Assembly (NCBI GenBank): GCA_910588775.1 | Contig: CAJURH010000038.1 | Coordinates: 1 to 18,246 of the forward strand | DNA length: 18,246 bases | Reading direction: 5' to 3' | From: an uncultured Lachnospiraceae bacterium | GTDB taxonomy: Bacteria > Bacillota > Clostridia > Lachnospirales > Lachnospiraceae | Shown: positions 7,415 to 15,151 of the stretch, one piece after another | Layout: every line of letters starts with the position of its first letter | Position numbering within the stretch: the stretch's first letter is position 1 | Translations under genes and position numbers: made by a program | The notes under the pieces: model-generated | What the model saw: the letters and a program-made list of their open reading frames with translations, nothing else | The model's database searches: none | What the model was told of the DNA's origin: nothing

Positions 7415-9155
7415 GACGCCGAAACGTCCCAGAGGGATGAAAACGCCAGAACAGAGGAGACGACAGGGGAAGATTACGACTGTGATCATCGGCGTTTTGT
7501 CCATCCTGTCTATGGTCGCCCTGTTTATGGTGCCCAAGCTAACGCAGACAGACACGACGCCCATGGTGGCCACACAGGAAGTGGCGCGCCAAGACGTGAC
7601 CGCATACCTGGAGGTCAGCGGCACGGTGAAAAGTCTGAAGACAAAGACATATTATTCGCCAGTGAATGCAACCGTTAAAGAATATACAGCCAAGCCCGGC
7701 CAGTTGGTTTCCGTGGGGACCACGCTGGTCAGCTTCGACACGAGCACGCTGGAGCGGGATAATCAGAAAGCGAACTTGACCCGTTCCGCCACAGTGAATA
7801 CCAACCAGGATACTCTGGATAAAGCCTATCAGGCCCGCGCCGAAGCGGATGTGGCCCAGGGAAATGTGCAGATCATTCAGGGGGATATTGATCGTTATAA
7901 AGAATTTATCAATAATCTGAAGAAGTCCATCAGCGACAGGACCATACAGCTTTCAAAGGAATCTTCTATTTCAGCGGCGGACGCAATGGAGGAACAGGCA
8001 CAGGAAATGGCTATGATCAGCCAGGCTCTGGAGTACGCCCAGCAAAAGGAAGATTTGAAGGCGAAGAACAGCGATTATCAGGCAGAGATTGACAAGCTGT
8101 CCATTGAAAAATCCCAGGCTGAGTTTGAAGGGGATAAGAATACGGCAAATACAATCTCCGCGCAGATACGCAGTCGGAAGGGTTCCATGGAAGGCAATCA
8201 GATACTTATGGAAGAGCTGGAAAAGATGATGGGGGACTACGCCAACGTTCCGCTCTCGGATCTGAAGCAAATGGCAGAGGGAATGGCTTCTGCAGGAGGC
8301 GGATCATCCATGGGGCTGGATACGGAAAACGCCGCATCAGACGCCCAGCTGTCCCAGTGGCAGTTGGATCTGGAAAACGCCCAGACGACGCTGGCGGAAT
8401 TGCAGTCGGATCTGGCCCAGGAGGAGGCGAAAGTGGACGCGGCGGACGCGGTGGAAGTCACAGCCGCCGGACGCAGAGCCATGGAGAATAACAATAACCT
8501 GGCGGAAATTGAATCTTCTTCACTGGAACAGATTTTGGAAAAAGGCCGCAAGGGAATCAAAGCGGAATTTAACGGCATTGTGACCAAGGCGGAGCTTTTT
8601 GCGGGGACGGAGGCCACCCAGGGGATGGAGCTGGTGAGCATAGCCAGTAACGATGATGTGGCGGTGGAAGTCACCGTGTCCAAATATGACTATGGGAAAT
8701 TAGAAAAGGGCCAGAAAGCCCAGGTTACGGTGGGAAACAAAGTGTACCAGGGCACTGTGGGCGACATCAGCCGGGTGGCGCAGCAAAATGAGAAAGGCGC
8801 GCCCATCATAACCTGTGAGGTGAATATTGACAACCCGGACAATAACATATTCCTGGGCGTGGAAGCCAAAGCGTCCATACTCACTGGGTCTGTGAAAAAG
8901 GTCCTGACGGTTCCGGTGGAAGCGGTGAATACAGGTAAGGACAACACATTTTGCTATGTGTTGGCAGACGGCGTGATTGCTCGCAGGGAAGTGGTCACTG
9001 GCATCAGTTCCGATACGCTGACAGAAATACAAAAAGGGCTGAAAGAAGGCGACCTGGTTATTTCGCAGCTTCCCGCTGGCCTGGAGGAAGGAAGCGCGGC
9101 TAAGAGTATGCCCGCAGCAGGAGGACAGGAGGGAGCCGATGGGGCAGATAATTGA
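7401..9155 (+). CDS. Membrane fusion protein (HlyD/MacA-like) with long coiled-coil hairpin
   Basis: Periplasmic-adaptor-type protein that, in Gram-positives, sits outside the cell membrane and couples to the MacB-like permease. It has 584 residues, clearly longer than MacA (about 370-400). A basic N terminus (1-24) is followed by one membrane segment (about 25-45), the first half of a lipoyl domain (about 80-112: SPVNATVKEYTAKPGQLVSV), a long Gln/Glu/Lys-rich helical region (about 113-380) broken by a Gly/Ser stretch at 299-303, the second lipoyl half (GIKAEFNGIVTKAELFAG, from 385), a beta-barrel domain (about 417-500) and a membrane-proximal domain (LTVPVEAVNTGKDNTFCYV). The tail (565-584) is Gly/Ala/Asp-rich. 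It overlaps the ATPase gene by 14 bases and the permease gene by 17, so translation is probably coupled. The enlarged coiled coil is the main oddity. Confidence 0.9.
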   Translation: MQKSKTPKRPRGMKTPEQRRRQGKITTVIIGVLSILSMVALFMVPKLTQTDTTPMVATQEVARQDVTAYLEVSGTVKSLKTKTYYSPVNATVKEYTAKPGQLVSVGTTLVSFDTSTLERDNQKANLTRSATVNTNQDTLDKAYQARAEADVAQGNVQIIQGDIDRYKEFINNLKKSISDRTIQLSKESSISAADAMEEQAQEMAMISQALEYAQQKEDLKAKNSDYQAEIDKLSIEKSQAEFEGDKNTANTISAQIRSRKGSMEGNQILMEELEKMMGDYANVPLSDLKQMAEGMASAGGGSSMGLDTENAASDAQLSQWQLDLENAQTTLAELQSDLAQEEAKVDAADAVEVTAAGRRAMENNNNLAEIESSSLEQILEKGRKGIKAEFNGIVTKAELFAGTEATQGMELVSIASNDDVAVEVTVSKYDYGKLEKGQKAQVTVGNKVYQGTVGDISRVAQQNEKGAPIITCEVNIDNPDNNIFLGVEAKASILTGSVKKVLTVPVEAVNTGKDNTFCYVLADGVIARREVVTGISSDTLTEIQKGLKEGDLVISQLPAGLEEGSAAKSMPAAGGQEGADGADN

Positions 9156-10362
9156 ATACATTAAAATGGCCCTGTCCAACATTCGATCCAATAAAGGCCG
9201 TTCGTTTCTGACCATGCTGGGCATTATCATCGGCATCTCTTCGGTTATTACCATTATGGGAGTGGGAAATGGGTTTGAGGATGAGATGAACGAACAGCTC
9301 GCTTCTTTTGCCGGAGGTCAGATCTATATTTATATGAATGACGAAGGCCAGAGAAACGGTGAATATATGGATGCAGACGATATGGAGGCCATAGAGGCTC
9401 TGGAAGGGGTTTCCGGCACCAGCCCGGATTATATGGAGACAGGACAGACGCTGGCGCCCAAAGGGACTTTTGACGTCACCATCCGGGGTGGCGGCACAGC
9501 GCAGGAGGAAGTATCCGGCATTAAGATGGTTTCCGGACGTTATTACAATGAGGGAGATATCGCAACGGGAAATCATGTGTGCGTGATTCGCCGAAAAGAC
9601 GCCATCAAGGCGTTTGGAACAGACGATATCCTGGGATTGAGTCTGGAGCTAAGCCTCTACAACAATACGGTGGATATGACCATCATCGGTATTTCTGAGA
9701 GCAAAAATGAAGATAATATGGTCACCTATGACTTTGCGGGGGATTCCATTTCCCTGGAGATGCCTTATACGGCCTTTGAGGCGTTTGGCTGGGAAACCAC
9801 TGACGATATCTATGGATTTTATGTGACAACCACTGGCACGGTGGAATCCGGCGTGGTGGCGCAGAACGCTCTGCAGCTTCTGAATCGGCGTCATTACAGC
9901 CAGGGGGAGGAATATTACCAGATGCAGGATTACAATGACCAGGTGGGCCAGGTGAACCAAATGCTGGGCATGATCACTGGGTTTATCTCCTTTGTGGCGG
10001 GGATTTCCCTGCTGGTAGGCGGAATTGGCGTTATGAATATTATGCTTGTGTCGGTGACGGAGCGCACGCGGGAGATCGGTATCCGTAAAGCTTTGGGAGC
10101 CAAGACGTCTTCCATCACCATGCAGTTTCTAGCGGAATCGGCCATCATTTCCTGTATTGGAGGCTTGATCGGGATTTTCATTGGAATCGGGCTGGCGTAT
10201 GCCATATGCTCCATTCCCACGCTGGGATTCCCGCCGGGAATTCACGCATCCACGATTTTGTTCGCCACCGTGTTTTCTTCGGGCATTGGCATCTTTTTTG
10301 GACTCTATCCAGCGCGAAAGGCGGCTAAGTTAAGTCCTATAGAGGCATTGCGCAGGGAATGA
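9139..10362 (+). CDS. ABC transporter permease, MacB/FtsX family
   Basis: Membrane subunit of the MacB-like transporter; this family moves substrate by a mechanical motion outside the membrane rather than through a classical channel. The 407 residues show the standard layout: an amphipathic N terminus, TM1 (about 22-42, FLTMLGIIIGISSVITIMGV), a large extracellular MacB core domain (about 43-275), then TM2 (277-303), the cytoplasmic coupling stretch SVTERTREIGIRKALGA (305-321, the family signature that contacts the ATPase), TM3 (330-356) and TM4 (370-390), ending in YPARKAAKLSPIEALRRE, typical of complete FtsX/MacB permeases. Its ATG lies within the end of the fusion protein gene, with GGAGG immediately upstream. 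It is the last gene of the operon; a structured region follows. Confidence 0.94.
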   Translation: MGQIIEYIKMALSNIRSNKGRSFLTMLGIIIGISSVITIMGVGNGFEDEMNEQLASFAGGQIYIYMNDEGQRNGEYMDADDMEAIEALEGVSGTSPDYMETGQTLAPKGTFDVTIRGGGTAQEEVSGIKMVSGRYYNEGDIATGNHVCVIRRKDAIKAFGTDDILGLSLELSLYNNTVDMTIIGISESKNEDNMVTYDFAGDSISLEMPYTAFEAFGWETTDDIYGFYVTTTGTVESGVVAQNALQLLNRRHYSQGEEYYQMQDYNDQVGQVNQMLGMITGFISFVAGISLLVGGIGVMNIMLVSVTERTREIGIRKALGAKTSSITMQFLAESAIISCIGGLIGIFIGIGLAYAICSIPTLGFPPGIHASTILFATVFSSGIGIFFGLYPARKAAKLSPIEALRRE

Positions 10363-10379
10363 AAAATATTTTTATCATT

Positions 10380-10441
10380 GAGGGTATGCAGCATTCAGAG
10401 CAGACCATTTGGTTTGCATGGATTCTTGCGTACCCTCTTTG
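10380..10441 (+). terminator. Nested hairpin after the MacAB-like operon, probable terminator
   Basis: An outer stem of 11 pairs (GAGGGTATGCA 10380-10390 with TGCGTACCCTC 10427-10437, one G-U) encloses an inner stem of seven pairs (GCAGACC 10400-10406 with GGTTTGC 10411-10417, one G-U, loop ATTT). It is followed by TTTGTTTG. It starts 17 bases after the permease stop and ends before the next promoter, as expected of an intrinsic terminator. The two-tier shape is unusual for a simple terminator, so a leader or small RNA role is not excluded. Confidence 0.55.
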
Positions 10442-10464
10442 TTTGCGGGGTGTGAAAATGTTTC

Positions 10465-10493
10465 TTGACAAACTGGAATTATTTATGTACAAT
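10465..10493 (+). promoter_or_regulatory. Strong sigma-A promoter of the gntR-ABC operon
   Basis: A perfect -35 TTGACA (10465-10470), a 17-base spacer and -10 TACAAT (10488-10493, five of six). The start would be near 10500, inside the inverted repeat at 10497-10517, so repressor binding there should block transcription. GAAAATGTTTC (10454-10464) touches the -35 box and also occurs at 6484-6494 upstream of the other ABC operon. Confidence 0.75.
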
Positions 10494-10496
10494 AAG

Positions 10497-10517
10497 TGTA
10501 TTAATACTAATAATACA
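10497..10517. promoter_or_regulatory. Candidate GntR (YtrA-type) operator
   Basis: Inverted repeat TGTATTA (10497-10503) / TAATACA (10511-10517) separated by seven bases, lying over the predicted start of transcription. The perfect palindrome GTATTAATAC (10498-10507) overlaps it, and a direct copy of TAATACAG recurs 18 bases on (10511-10518 and 10529-10536). Autoregulation by the GntR protein encoded just downstream is the simplest reading; it is inferred from position and symmetry. Confidence 0.55.
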
Positions 10518-10558
10518 GTTGATACAATTAATACAGAAATTAGAAAGAAGGGATGCGA

Positions 10559-10930
10559 ATGATTATTCTGGATTATCAGGATCGACGGCCCATTTATGAG
10601 CAGATTGTGGAGAAATTCCAGGCGTTGATCTTAAGCGGCGCTCTTCCTCCGGACAGTCAGCTTCCATCGGTTCGCAGGCTGGCCATGGATTTGTCTATCA
10701 ACCCCAACACCATTCAGCGGGCGTACGCCCAGTTGGAGCAGGAAGGGCTAGTCTACCCGGTGAAAGGGCGGGGGAACTTTGTCTCTCCTAATCTGGAGGC
10801 GGCGTCCAGGAAGCGGGAGATGTTTTTTCAGGAGCTTCGGGAATTGATAAAGAAGGGAAAGATTTATGGGATTTCCAGGGAGCAATTTCTAGAATTTGCC
10901 GACGATTATTATAAGGAGGAAGCCATATGA
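10559..10930 (+). CDS. GntR family transcriptional regulator, YtrA subfamily
   Basis: Small DNA-binding repressor of 123 residues, typical of the YtrA subfamily: an N-terminal winged helix (PIYEQIVEKFQALILSGAL, LPSVRRLAMDLSINPNTIQRAY, then the wing LVYPVKGRGNFV) and a short helical C-terminal tail of about 40 residues for dimerisation, with no large effector domain. The start is taken at ATG 10559 rather than ATG 10553 because GAAGG (10548-10552) directly touches the earlier ATG but lies six bases from the later one. Its stop overlaps the ATG of the ABC ATPase gene (ATGA), so the regulator and transporter are translated together. YtrA-type regulators usually repress their own ABC operon and respond to cell-wall antibiotics; that role is inferred here. 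Confidence 0.92.
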   Translation: MIILDYQDRRPIYEQIVEKFQALILSGALPPDSQLPSVRRLAMDLSINPNTIQRAYAQLEQEGLVYPVKGRGNFVSPNLEAASRKREMFFQELRELIKKGKIYGISREQFLEFADDYYKEEAI

Positions 10931-11829
10931 TACAGACAATCGGCCTCAGCAAGAAGTTTGACGATGTGCAGGCGGTCAACAGCCTGTCTTTGGAAATCCA
11001 CCAGGGGGAAGTCTTCGGGCTGGTGGGGACCAATGGAGCGGGAAAGAGCACATTGCTGCGGATGCTCTGTGGGATTTTGAAACAGGATGAAGGGACAATT
11101 ACCGTGGATGAGAAACCTGTCTATGAGGACGAGGACACGAAACGGGAAATTTTCTATATCTCCGATGACAGCTACTTTTTTTCCAATGGCACGCCGGTGG
11201 ATATGGAGCGTTATTACCGACAGTTTTACCAGAAATTTGATGGAGAGCGATTTTACAAGTTGCTTGGCCGCTTCGGATTGGAAAGGGGACGCAAAATCCG
11301 CACATTTTCCAAGGGTATGAAGAAGCAGTTGAGCGCGATTCTGGGAATCAGCGCCAACACAAAGTATCTGTTGTGCGACGAGACTTTTGACGGGCTGGAC
11401 CCAGTGATGCGCCAGGCGGTGAAAGGAATGTTCGCCACAGAGATTATGGAGCGGGAATTCACCCCAGTGATTGCCTCCCATAACTTAAGGGAGCTGGAGG
11501 ATATCTGTGAAAATGTGGGGCTGTTGCACAGAGGGGGCATTCTTCTGTCGGAAAATCTGGAGGACATGAAGCTGCATCTGCATAAAGTGCAGTGCGTGAT
11601 TCCGGAGGAAGAGCAGGAGAAGAGGCTTTTGCAGGAGCTGGATGTGATCCGGTGCGATCATCAGGGTTCTCTTTTGATGGTGACGGCGCGGGGGCCCCGC
11701 TCGGAGATTATGAGACGGATACAGGAGAAGAATCCTTTGTTTTGCGAGATTATCCCGCTGACACTGGAAGAAATATTTATCAGCGAAACGGAGGTGGCTG
11801 GCTATGAAGTCAAAGATCTTATCTTTTAG
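10927..11829 (+). CDS. ABC transporter ATP-binding protein, YtrB-like
   Basis: Cytoplasmic ATPase for the ABC-2 type membrane protein encoded next. It has 300 residues: the nucleotide-binding domain (1-about 210) plus a C-terminal extension of about 90 residues common in this class. Walker A is GTNGAGKST (34-42), the signature is FSKGMKKQL (127-135, a degenerate form of LSGGQ usual in this subfamily), Walker B is LLCDETFDGLDP (148-159) and the switch His is H185 (ASHNLRELE). The Q-loop glutamine appears to be replaced (FYISDDSYFF, 76-85). The gene overlaps gntR by four bases and the membrane gene by 26, so the three form one operon. Confidence 0.93.
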   Translation: MIQTIGLSKKFDDVQAVNSLSLEIHQGEVFGLVGTNGAGKSTLLRMLCGILKQDEGTITVDEKPVYEDEDTKREIFYISDDSYFFSNGTPVDMERYYRQFYQKFDGERFYKLLGRFGLERGRKIRTFSKGMKKQLSAILGISANTKYLLCDETFDGLDPVMRQAVKGMFATEIMEREFTPVIASHNLRELEDICENVGLLHRGGILLSENLEDMKLHLHKVQCVIPEEEQEKRLLQELDVIRCDHQGSLLMVTARGPRSEIMRRIQEKNPLFCEIIPLTLEEIFISETEVAGYEVKDLIF

Positions 11830-13867
11830 CATTTTGAAAGAGACTCTGAAAAAGCAGATCTGGGTACCGGCATTGATTGCGCTGGGATTTTTCCTGACTT
11901 TTCCGGTGGAAGGTATGGTTTATCTGGAGCTTCTGCAGTCTAGGAGCCAAGTGGATGCGGATGTTATCGAGGCGTTTACCCGGTTTCTGACGGGCACAAA
12001 AACTCCATTTCTGGTGATGATGACCATGGGCAGTGCAGTTCTTACCGGGGTCAGCGGGTTTTCCTGGCTGCATTCCAGAGTGAAGACGGACTTCTATCAC
12101 AGTCTGCCGATTCGCAGGGAAAAGATTTTTTTGAATCAGATTATTCTGGGATTTTTGTATTTTGCAGCGCCCTATCTGGTAAATCTGGCGCTGGCTTATG
12201 TGGTGTGCATTACTGGCGGCGTTTTCCGGGGAAGCATGGTCCGGCTGTCTCTGGTGTGTTTTCTGTATCAGTGTATGTTTTATCTGTTGCTTTATTTGGT
12301 GGTTGTGCTGGCCATGTTGCTCACCGGGAAAATGCTGGTGGGGATTCTGGGAGCGGTCGTGCTGACTTTCTACGGGCCTTTGCTGGATGTTCTGCTGCAA
12401 GGGTTTGCGTCCACCTTTTTTGACACATATGCTTCCAGACAGTTGATATTAAGTAAATTTCTGGAAGGTCTTTCTCCGGTGGTTTCTTATATCCGCTGTC
12501 AGCCGGACAATTCCTTTGCAATTCCGGCCAAGGTGTGGGGCGTGGGGATATTGGCTATGGCAGCGCTGACTGTGCTGTGTTTCTTCCTATATAAGAAACG
12601 TCCATCTGAGGCGGCAGGCCGGGCCATGGCGTTCTTCCGTCTAGGAAAAGTGATTCAGTATCTGATGGAAGTTCTGGTGATTATGGCTTCGGGGCTGTTG
12701 TTCTGTAGCGTTACTTCAAAAGTGTCCCTGGGATGGATGGCGTTTGGCGTTTTGCTGGGTGGCGTGTTATGCCATGGCATTGTGGAGGTTATCTACGAGG
12801 GCGATATTCGCCGGGTAATGGCGCATCCGTGGATGTTGGGGGTGTCTGTGGTCACGGCGGCGCTGGCCATCGGGATTTTCTGGGGAGATGTGTTCGGATA
12901 CGACGACTTTTGTCCAAAGCAGGAGAGTTTGCAGAAAATAGGCATATTTGTGAATGAATATGGCATCCCTGCAGAGAGGCCATATAGACAGAAGCAGGCG
13001 GAGGCCATGGAGAAGCAGGCGAAAGACCCACAGGTATACGATGTCGTCGCGTTTCTTGTGAAAAACAGGCTGCAGCGGGAGAATACGCCGAGAGGAGCGC
13101 ACTGGAAAAGGGCCGATGGAACGGAGCCGGAAGGAATTTTGTTCGTGCAGGTGGAATACGGCCTGGAAAGCGGCCGTACGGTGCACAGGGGTTATTATAT
13201 GGACAGAAAATCCTGCAGACAGCAGCTGATATCCCTGTACGACAGTCCGGATTATAAGGAAAGCATTTATCCGTTGGCCACGCTGACGGAAGAACAGTTG
13301 GAAGAAGGAGTTGAGGAGGTGACGGTTATTTCCATAAAAGATGAGTCCACGGCGCTGTTCACAGGCAGCCCAAAGGCACGGGCGGATTTTCTGAAGGCAT
13401 ACCGGGCGGATCTGATGCAGATGAATGCGAAGACGCTGAAAGAAGAATCTCCCATCGGCAAATTAAATCTGCTGTTTAAAGACGGCGTGTTGGAAAAAGA
13501 GTATCGCGACGACGTGGGATACATTGCGGGAGAGGAAGAGGAGAATTATTTCATCTATCCCTCTTTTACCAAAACGCTGGCCATGTTAGAGGAGCAGAAT
13601 GTGGAACTGCCAGAGGCTTTTCTTCTGGAAGAAGTGATCAGTATCCGTCTGTACAATCGCAGCAGCAGAGACGGGGATACAGAGGATGTGGAGATTCGGG
13701 ATAAGGAGAAGATTAAGGAAATGCTGCCGTATCTGGTGAGCGGCGTATGCGACAATGGTTTTGAAAATATCTCCGATAGAGGGAACGCGTTGGTGACGAT
13801 TCGAAATAAAGGATATGACATGCAGGTCTACTGTTCGGTCCGTGAAGAGCGGTTGCCTGAGTTTTAA
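11804..13867 (+). CDS. ABC-2 type transporter membrane protein with large C-terminal domain
   Basis: 687-residue membrane partner of the preceding ATPase. Hydrophobic segments lie at roughly 19-40, 66-86, 111-137, 147-173, 176-197, 244-263, 284-302, 308-326 and 342-360. The stretch HSRVKTDFYHSLPIRREKIF (90-109) is a cytoplasmic motif typical of this permease class. After the last membrane segment comes a long soluble region (361-687), charged and rich in Glu/Lys, with no recognised catalytic motif; similar tails occur in Clostridia permeases carrying a domain of unknown function (I recall DUF6449, not verified). The start overlaps the ATPase gene by 26 bases, with GGAGG upstream. Topology suggests that the tail may face outward, as a substrate-sensing or docking domain, but an odd or even number of segments cannot be fixed by eye. 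Confidence 0.82.
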   Translation: MKSKILSFSILKETLKKQIWVPALIALGFFLTFPVEGMVYLELLQSRSQVDADVIEAFTRFLTGTKTPFLVMMTMGSAVLTGVSGFSWLHSRVKTDFYHSLPIRREKIFLNQIILGFLYFAAPYLVNLALAYVVCITGGVFRGSMVRLSLVCFLYQCMFYLLLYLVVVLAMLLTGKMLVGILGAVVLTFYGPLLDVLLQGFASTFFDTYASRQLILSKFLEGLSPVVSYIRCQPDNSFAIPAKVWGVGILAMAALTVLCFFLYKKRPSEAAGRAMAFFRLGKVIQYLMEVLVIMASGLLFCSVTSKVSLGWMAFGVLLGGVLCHGIVEVIYEGDIRRVMAHPWMLGVSVVTAALAIGIFWGDVFGYDDFCPKQESLQKIGIFVNEYGIPAERPYRQKQAEAMEKQAKDPQVYDVVAFLVKNRLQRENTPRGAHWKRADGTEPEGILFVQVEYGLESGRTVHRGYYMDRKSCRQQLISLYDSPDYKESIYPLATLTEEQLEEGVEEVTVISIKDESTALFTGSPKARADFLKAYRADLMQMNAKTLKEESPIGKLNLLFKDGVLEKEYRDDVGYIAGEEEENYFIYPSFTKTLAMLEEQNVELPEAFLLEEVISIRLYNRSSRDGDTEDVEIRDKEKIKEMLPYLVSGVCDNGFENISDRGNALVTIRNKGYDMQVYCSVREERLPEF

Positions 13868-13888
13868 GGATTGGAATATGGAGCGGGG

Positions 13889-13920
13889 AAGGCAGAAAAC
13901 GGTGGAGCTTCTGCCTTTTT
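13889..13920 (+). terminator. Rho-independent terminator of the gntR-ABC operon
   Basis: Stem AAGGCAGAA (13889-13897) / TTCTGCCTT (13909-13917) with an 11-base loop, followed by a T-run through 13920 and another T6 at 13931-13936. It begins 22 bases after the permease stop. The opposite strand lacks a T-run next to the stem, so it mainly serves the forward operon. Confidence 0.88.
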
Positions 13921-13942
13921 CCGCTTCTGGTTTTTTATGTAT

Positions 13943-14347
13943 TTAGCTGTTGGCTTTTAAGTAGGCGGCCAGTTTGACGTCTTGTTGTTTGATATGATTA
14001 ATTAACCAACCGCCGATGGCTGTATTCACTTCGCCTACCAGTGCGATGGTGGGGCCTTCTTTTGCCAGTCGGCTTGACAGGTTCGCCACGGTTTTCTTGA
14101 ATTCCTCGTGGTATCTGTGATGGTTCACGTAGTCTGGATACTTGCTTTGTTTTTGCAACATTTCTTCATGGGCGAAGTGTTTCGATGTGTAATCAGAGAG
14201 GAAACGGGCGGTTTTTTCCAGTTCCGCTCTGCCTTTTCCAGAAGAACAGGCGGCCAGCAGGTTGTTGATAGCCTGGATTAATTGCCGGTGTTCAGAATCA
14301 ATGGTGGGATTACCGGTTTCTAAATCTTTTGTAAATTCATAAGCCAT
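13943..14347 (-). CDS. Hemerythrin-family oxygen/iron-binding protein
   Basis: Small four-helix-bundle cytoplasmic protein with a di-iron site, used by bacteria to bind or sense oxygen or to buffer iron. The 134 residues carry the full ligand set: H20 (DSEHRQL), H57 and E61 (HFAHEE), H76 and H80 (HHRYHEEF), H118 and D123 (HIKQQD), in the HxxxE, HxxxH and HxxxxD spacings of bacteriohemerythrin. The start is the ATG at 14347, preceded by AGGAGG ten bases upstream on the minus strand; a longer frame to 14416 has no ribosome site and would swallow the promoter. It is transcribed alone, divergent from the response regulator gene. No partner domain is fused. In an anaerobe a role in oxygen tolerance is likely but inferred. 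Confidence 0.93.
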   Translation of the reverse strand: MAYEFTKDLETGNPTIDSEHRQLIQAINNLLAACSSGKGRAELEKTARFLSDYTSKHFAHEEMLQKQSKYPDYVNHHRYHEEFKKTVANLSSRLAKEGPTIALVGEVNTAIGGWLINHIKQQDVKLAAYLKANS

Positions 14348-14389
14348 ATTTGATATACCTCCTAGATATAGACACTGTATAGAATAAAT

Positions 14390-14398
14390 ATTATACCA
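14390..14398 (-). promoter_or_regulatory. Extended -10 promoter of the hemerythrin gene
   Basis: On the minus strand the sequence reads TGGTATAAT: a perfect -10 box (14390-14395) with the extended TGn element. The -35 region (TTGCAT, spacing 15) is poor, as is common for extended -10 promoters. It gives a leader of about 36 bases. Confidence 0.65.
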
Positions 14399-14423
14399 GA
14401 CAAAAGAAGTATGCAATAGGTTT

Positions 14424-14452
14424 TTGATTTTTCATAAATTTCGGTTTATAAT
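14424..14452 (+). promoter_or_regulatory. Promoter of the two-component system
   Basis: A -35 TTGATT (14424-14429), a 17-base spacer and a perfect -10 TATAAT (14447-14452). It lies back to back with the hemerythrin promoter in a 129-base divergent gap. No copy of the TTACG-N4-TGTAA site is seen here, so autoregulation through that site is not suggested. Confidence 0.68.
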
Positions 14453-14476
14453 AGAAAATGGCGGGAGGCGGTTTTT

Positions 14477-15151
14477 ATGGAGTATAAAATATTAATTGTG
14501 GAGGACGATCCAGCGATTGCGGGGGCTGTGTGCAATCATGTATCTTCTTGGGGTTACCAGGGAGAGGTTGTACAGGATTTTCAAGATGTCATGGGCAGGT
14601 TCTTGGAATGGAAACCACAGCTTGCGCTTCTGGACATTTCGCTACCTTTTTACGATGGGTTTTATTGGTGTCGGAAAATTCGGGAAGTTTCCAAGGTTCC
14701 GGTGATTTTTTTATCTTCCGCGGCGGATAATATGAACATTGTCATGGCGGTGAATATGGGTGCGGATGATTTTGTCGCCAAGCCGTTTGATCTGCAGGTG
14801 TTGATGGCGAAGATACAGGCGGTGATGCGCCGAACCTACGATTTTGGAAATCAGATGCACTGGCTGGAGCATAGAGGCGCGGTTCTCAATACGGAGGATA
14901 CGTCTTTGCATTATCAGGGGCAGCGGCTGGATTTGACGAAAAACGATTACCGGATTTTGCAGACACTGATGGAAAACAAAGGAAAAGTGGTCAGCCGGGA
15001 TGTTTTGATGACGCGGTTGTGGGAGACGGACAGCTTTATTGATGAAAATACGTTGACGGTGAATGTGGCGCGTCTGCGTCGGAAGCTTTCGGCCGTAGGG
15101 CTTTCGGATTTTATACACACAAAGAAAGGGTTGGGATACATTGTTGAGTAG
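14477..15151 (+). CDS. OmpR-family response regulator, BceR-like
   Basis: DNA-binding response regulator of 224 residues, partner of the kinase that follows. The receiver domain (1-about 118) has the acidic pair D10/D11, phosphorylation site D53 (LALLDISLPFYDG), the switch residue S80 or S81 (VIFLSSAADN) and K102 (FVAKPFD). The C-terminal winged-helix domain (about 130-224) shows LTKNDYRILQTLMENKGKVVSR and NTLTVNVARLRRKL, and ends in IHTKKGLGYIVE. The wording LPFYDGFYWCRKIREVSKVP together with the associated short kinase points to the BceR/VirR group, which answers to cell-wall-active peptides. The start has GGGAGG (14463-14468) eight bases upstream. BceR relatives normally lie beside a BceAB transporter; none is adjacent here. 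Confidence 0.92.
   Translation: MEYKILIVEDDPAIAGAVCNHVSSWGYQGEVVQDFQDVMGRFLEWKPQLALLDISLPFYDGFYWCRKIREVSKVPVIFLSSAADNMNIVMAVNMGADDFVAKPFDLQVLMAKIQAVMRRTYDFGNQMHWLEHRGAVLNTEDTSLHYQGQRLDLTKNDYRILQTLMENKGKVVSRDVLMTRLWETDSFIDENTLTVNVARLRRKLSAVGLSDFIHTKKGLGYIVE

Noticed and set aside
10359..10562. 67-codon forward frame between permease and gntR
   Set aside because: It runs through the hairpin, the promoter and the operator and overlaps the gntR start; composition is not protein-like.
14348..14416. Longer hemerythrin frame starting at 14416
   Set aside because: It would include the extended -10 promoter and the AGGAGG site as coding sequence; family proteins begin near the ATG at 14347.
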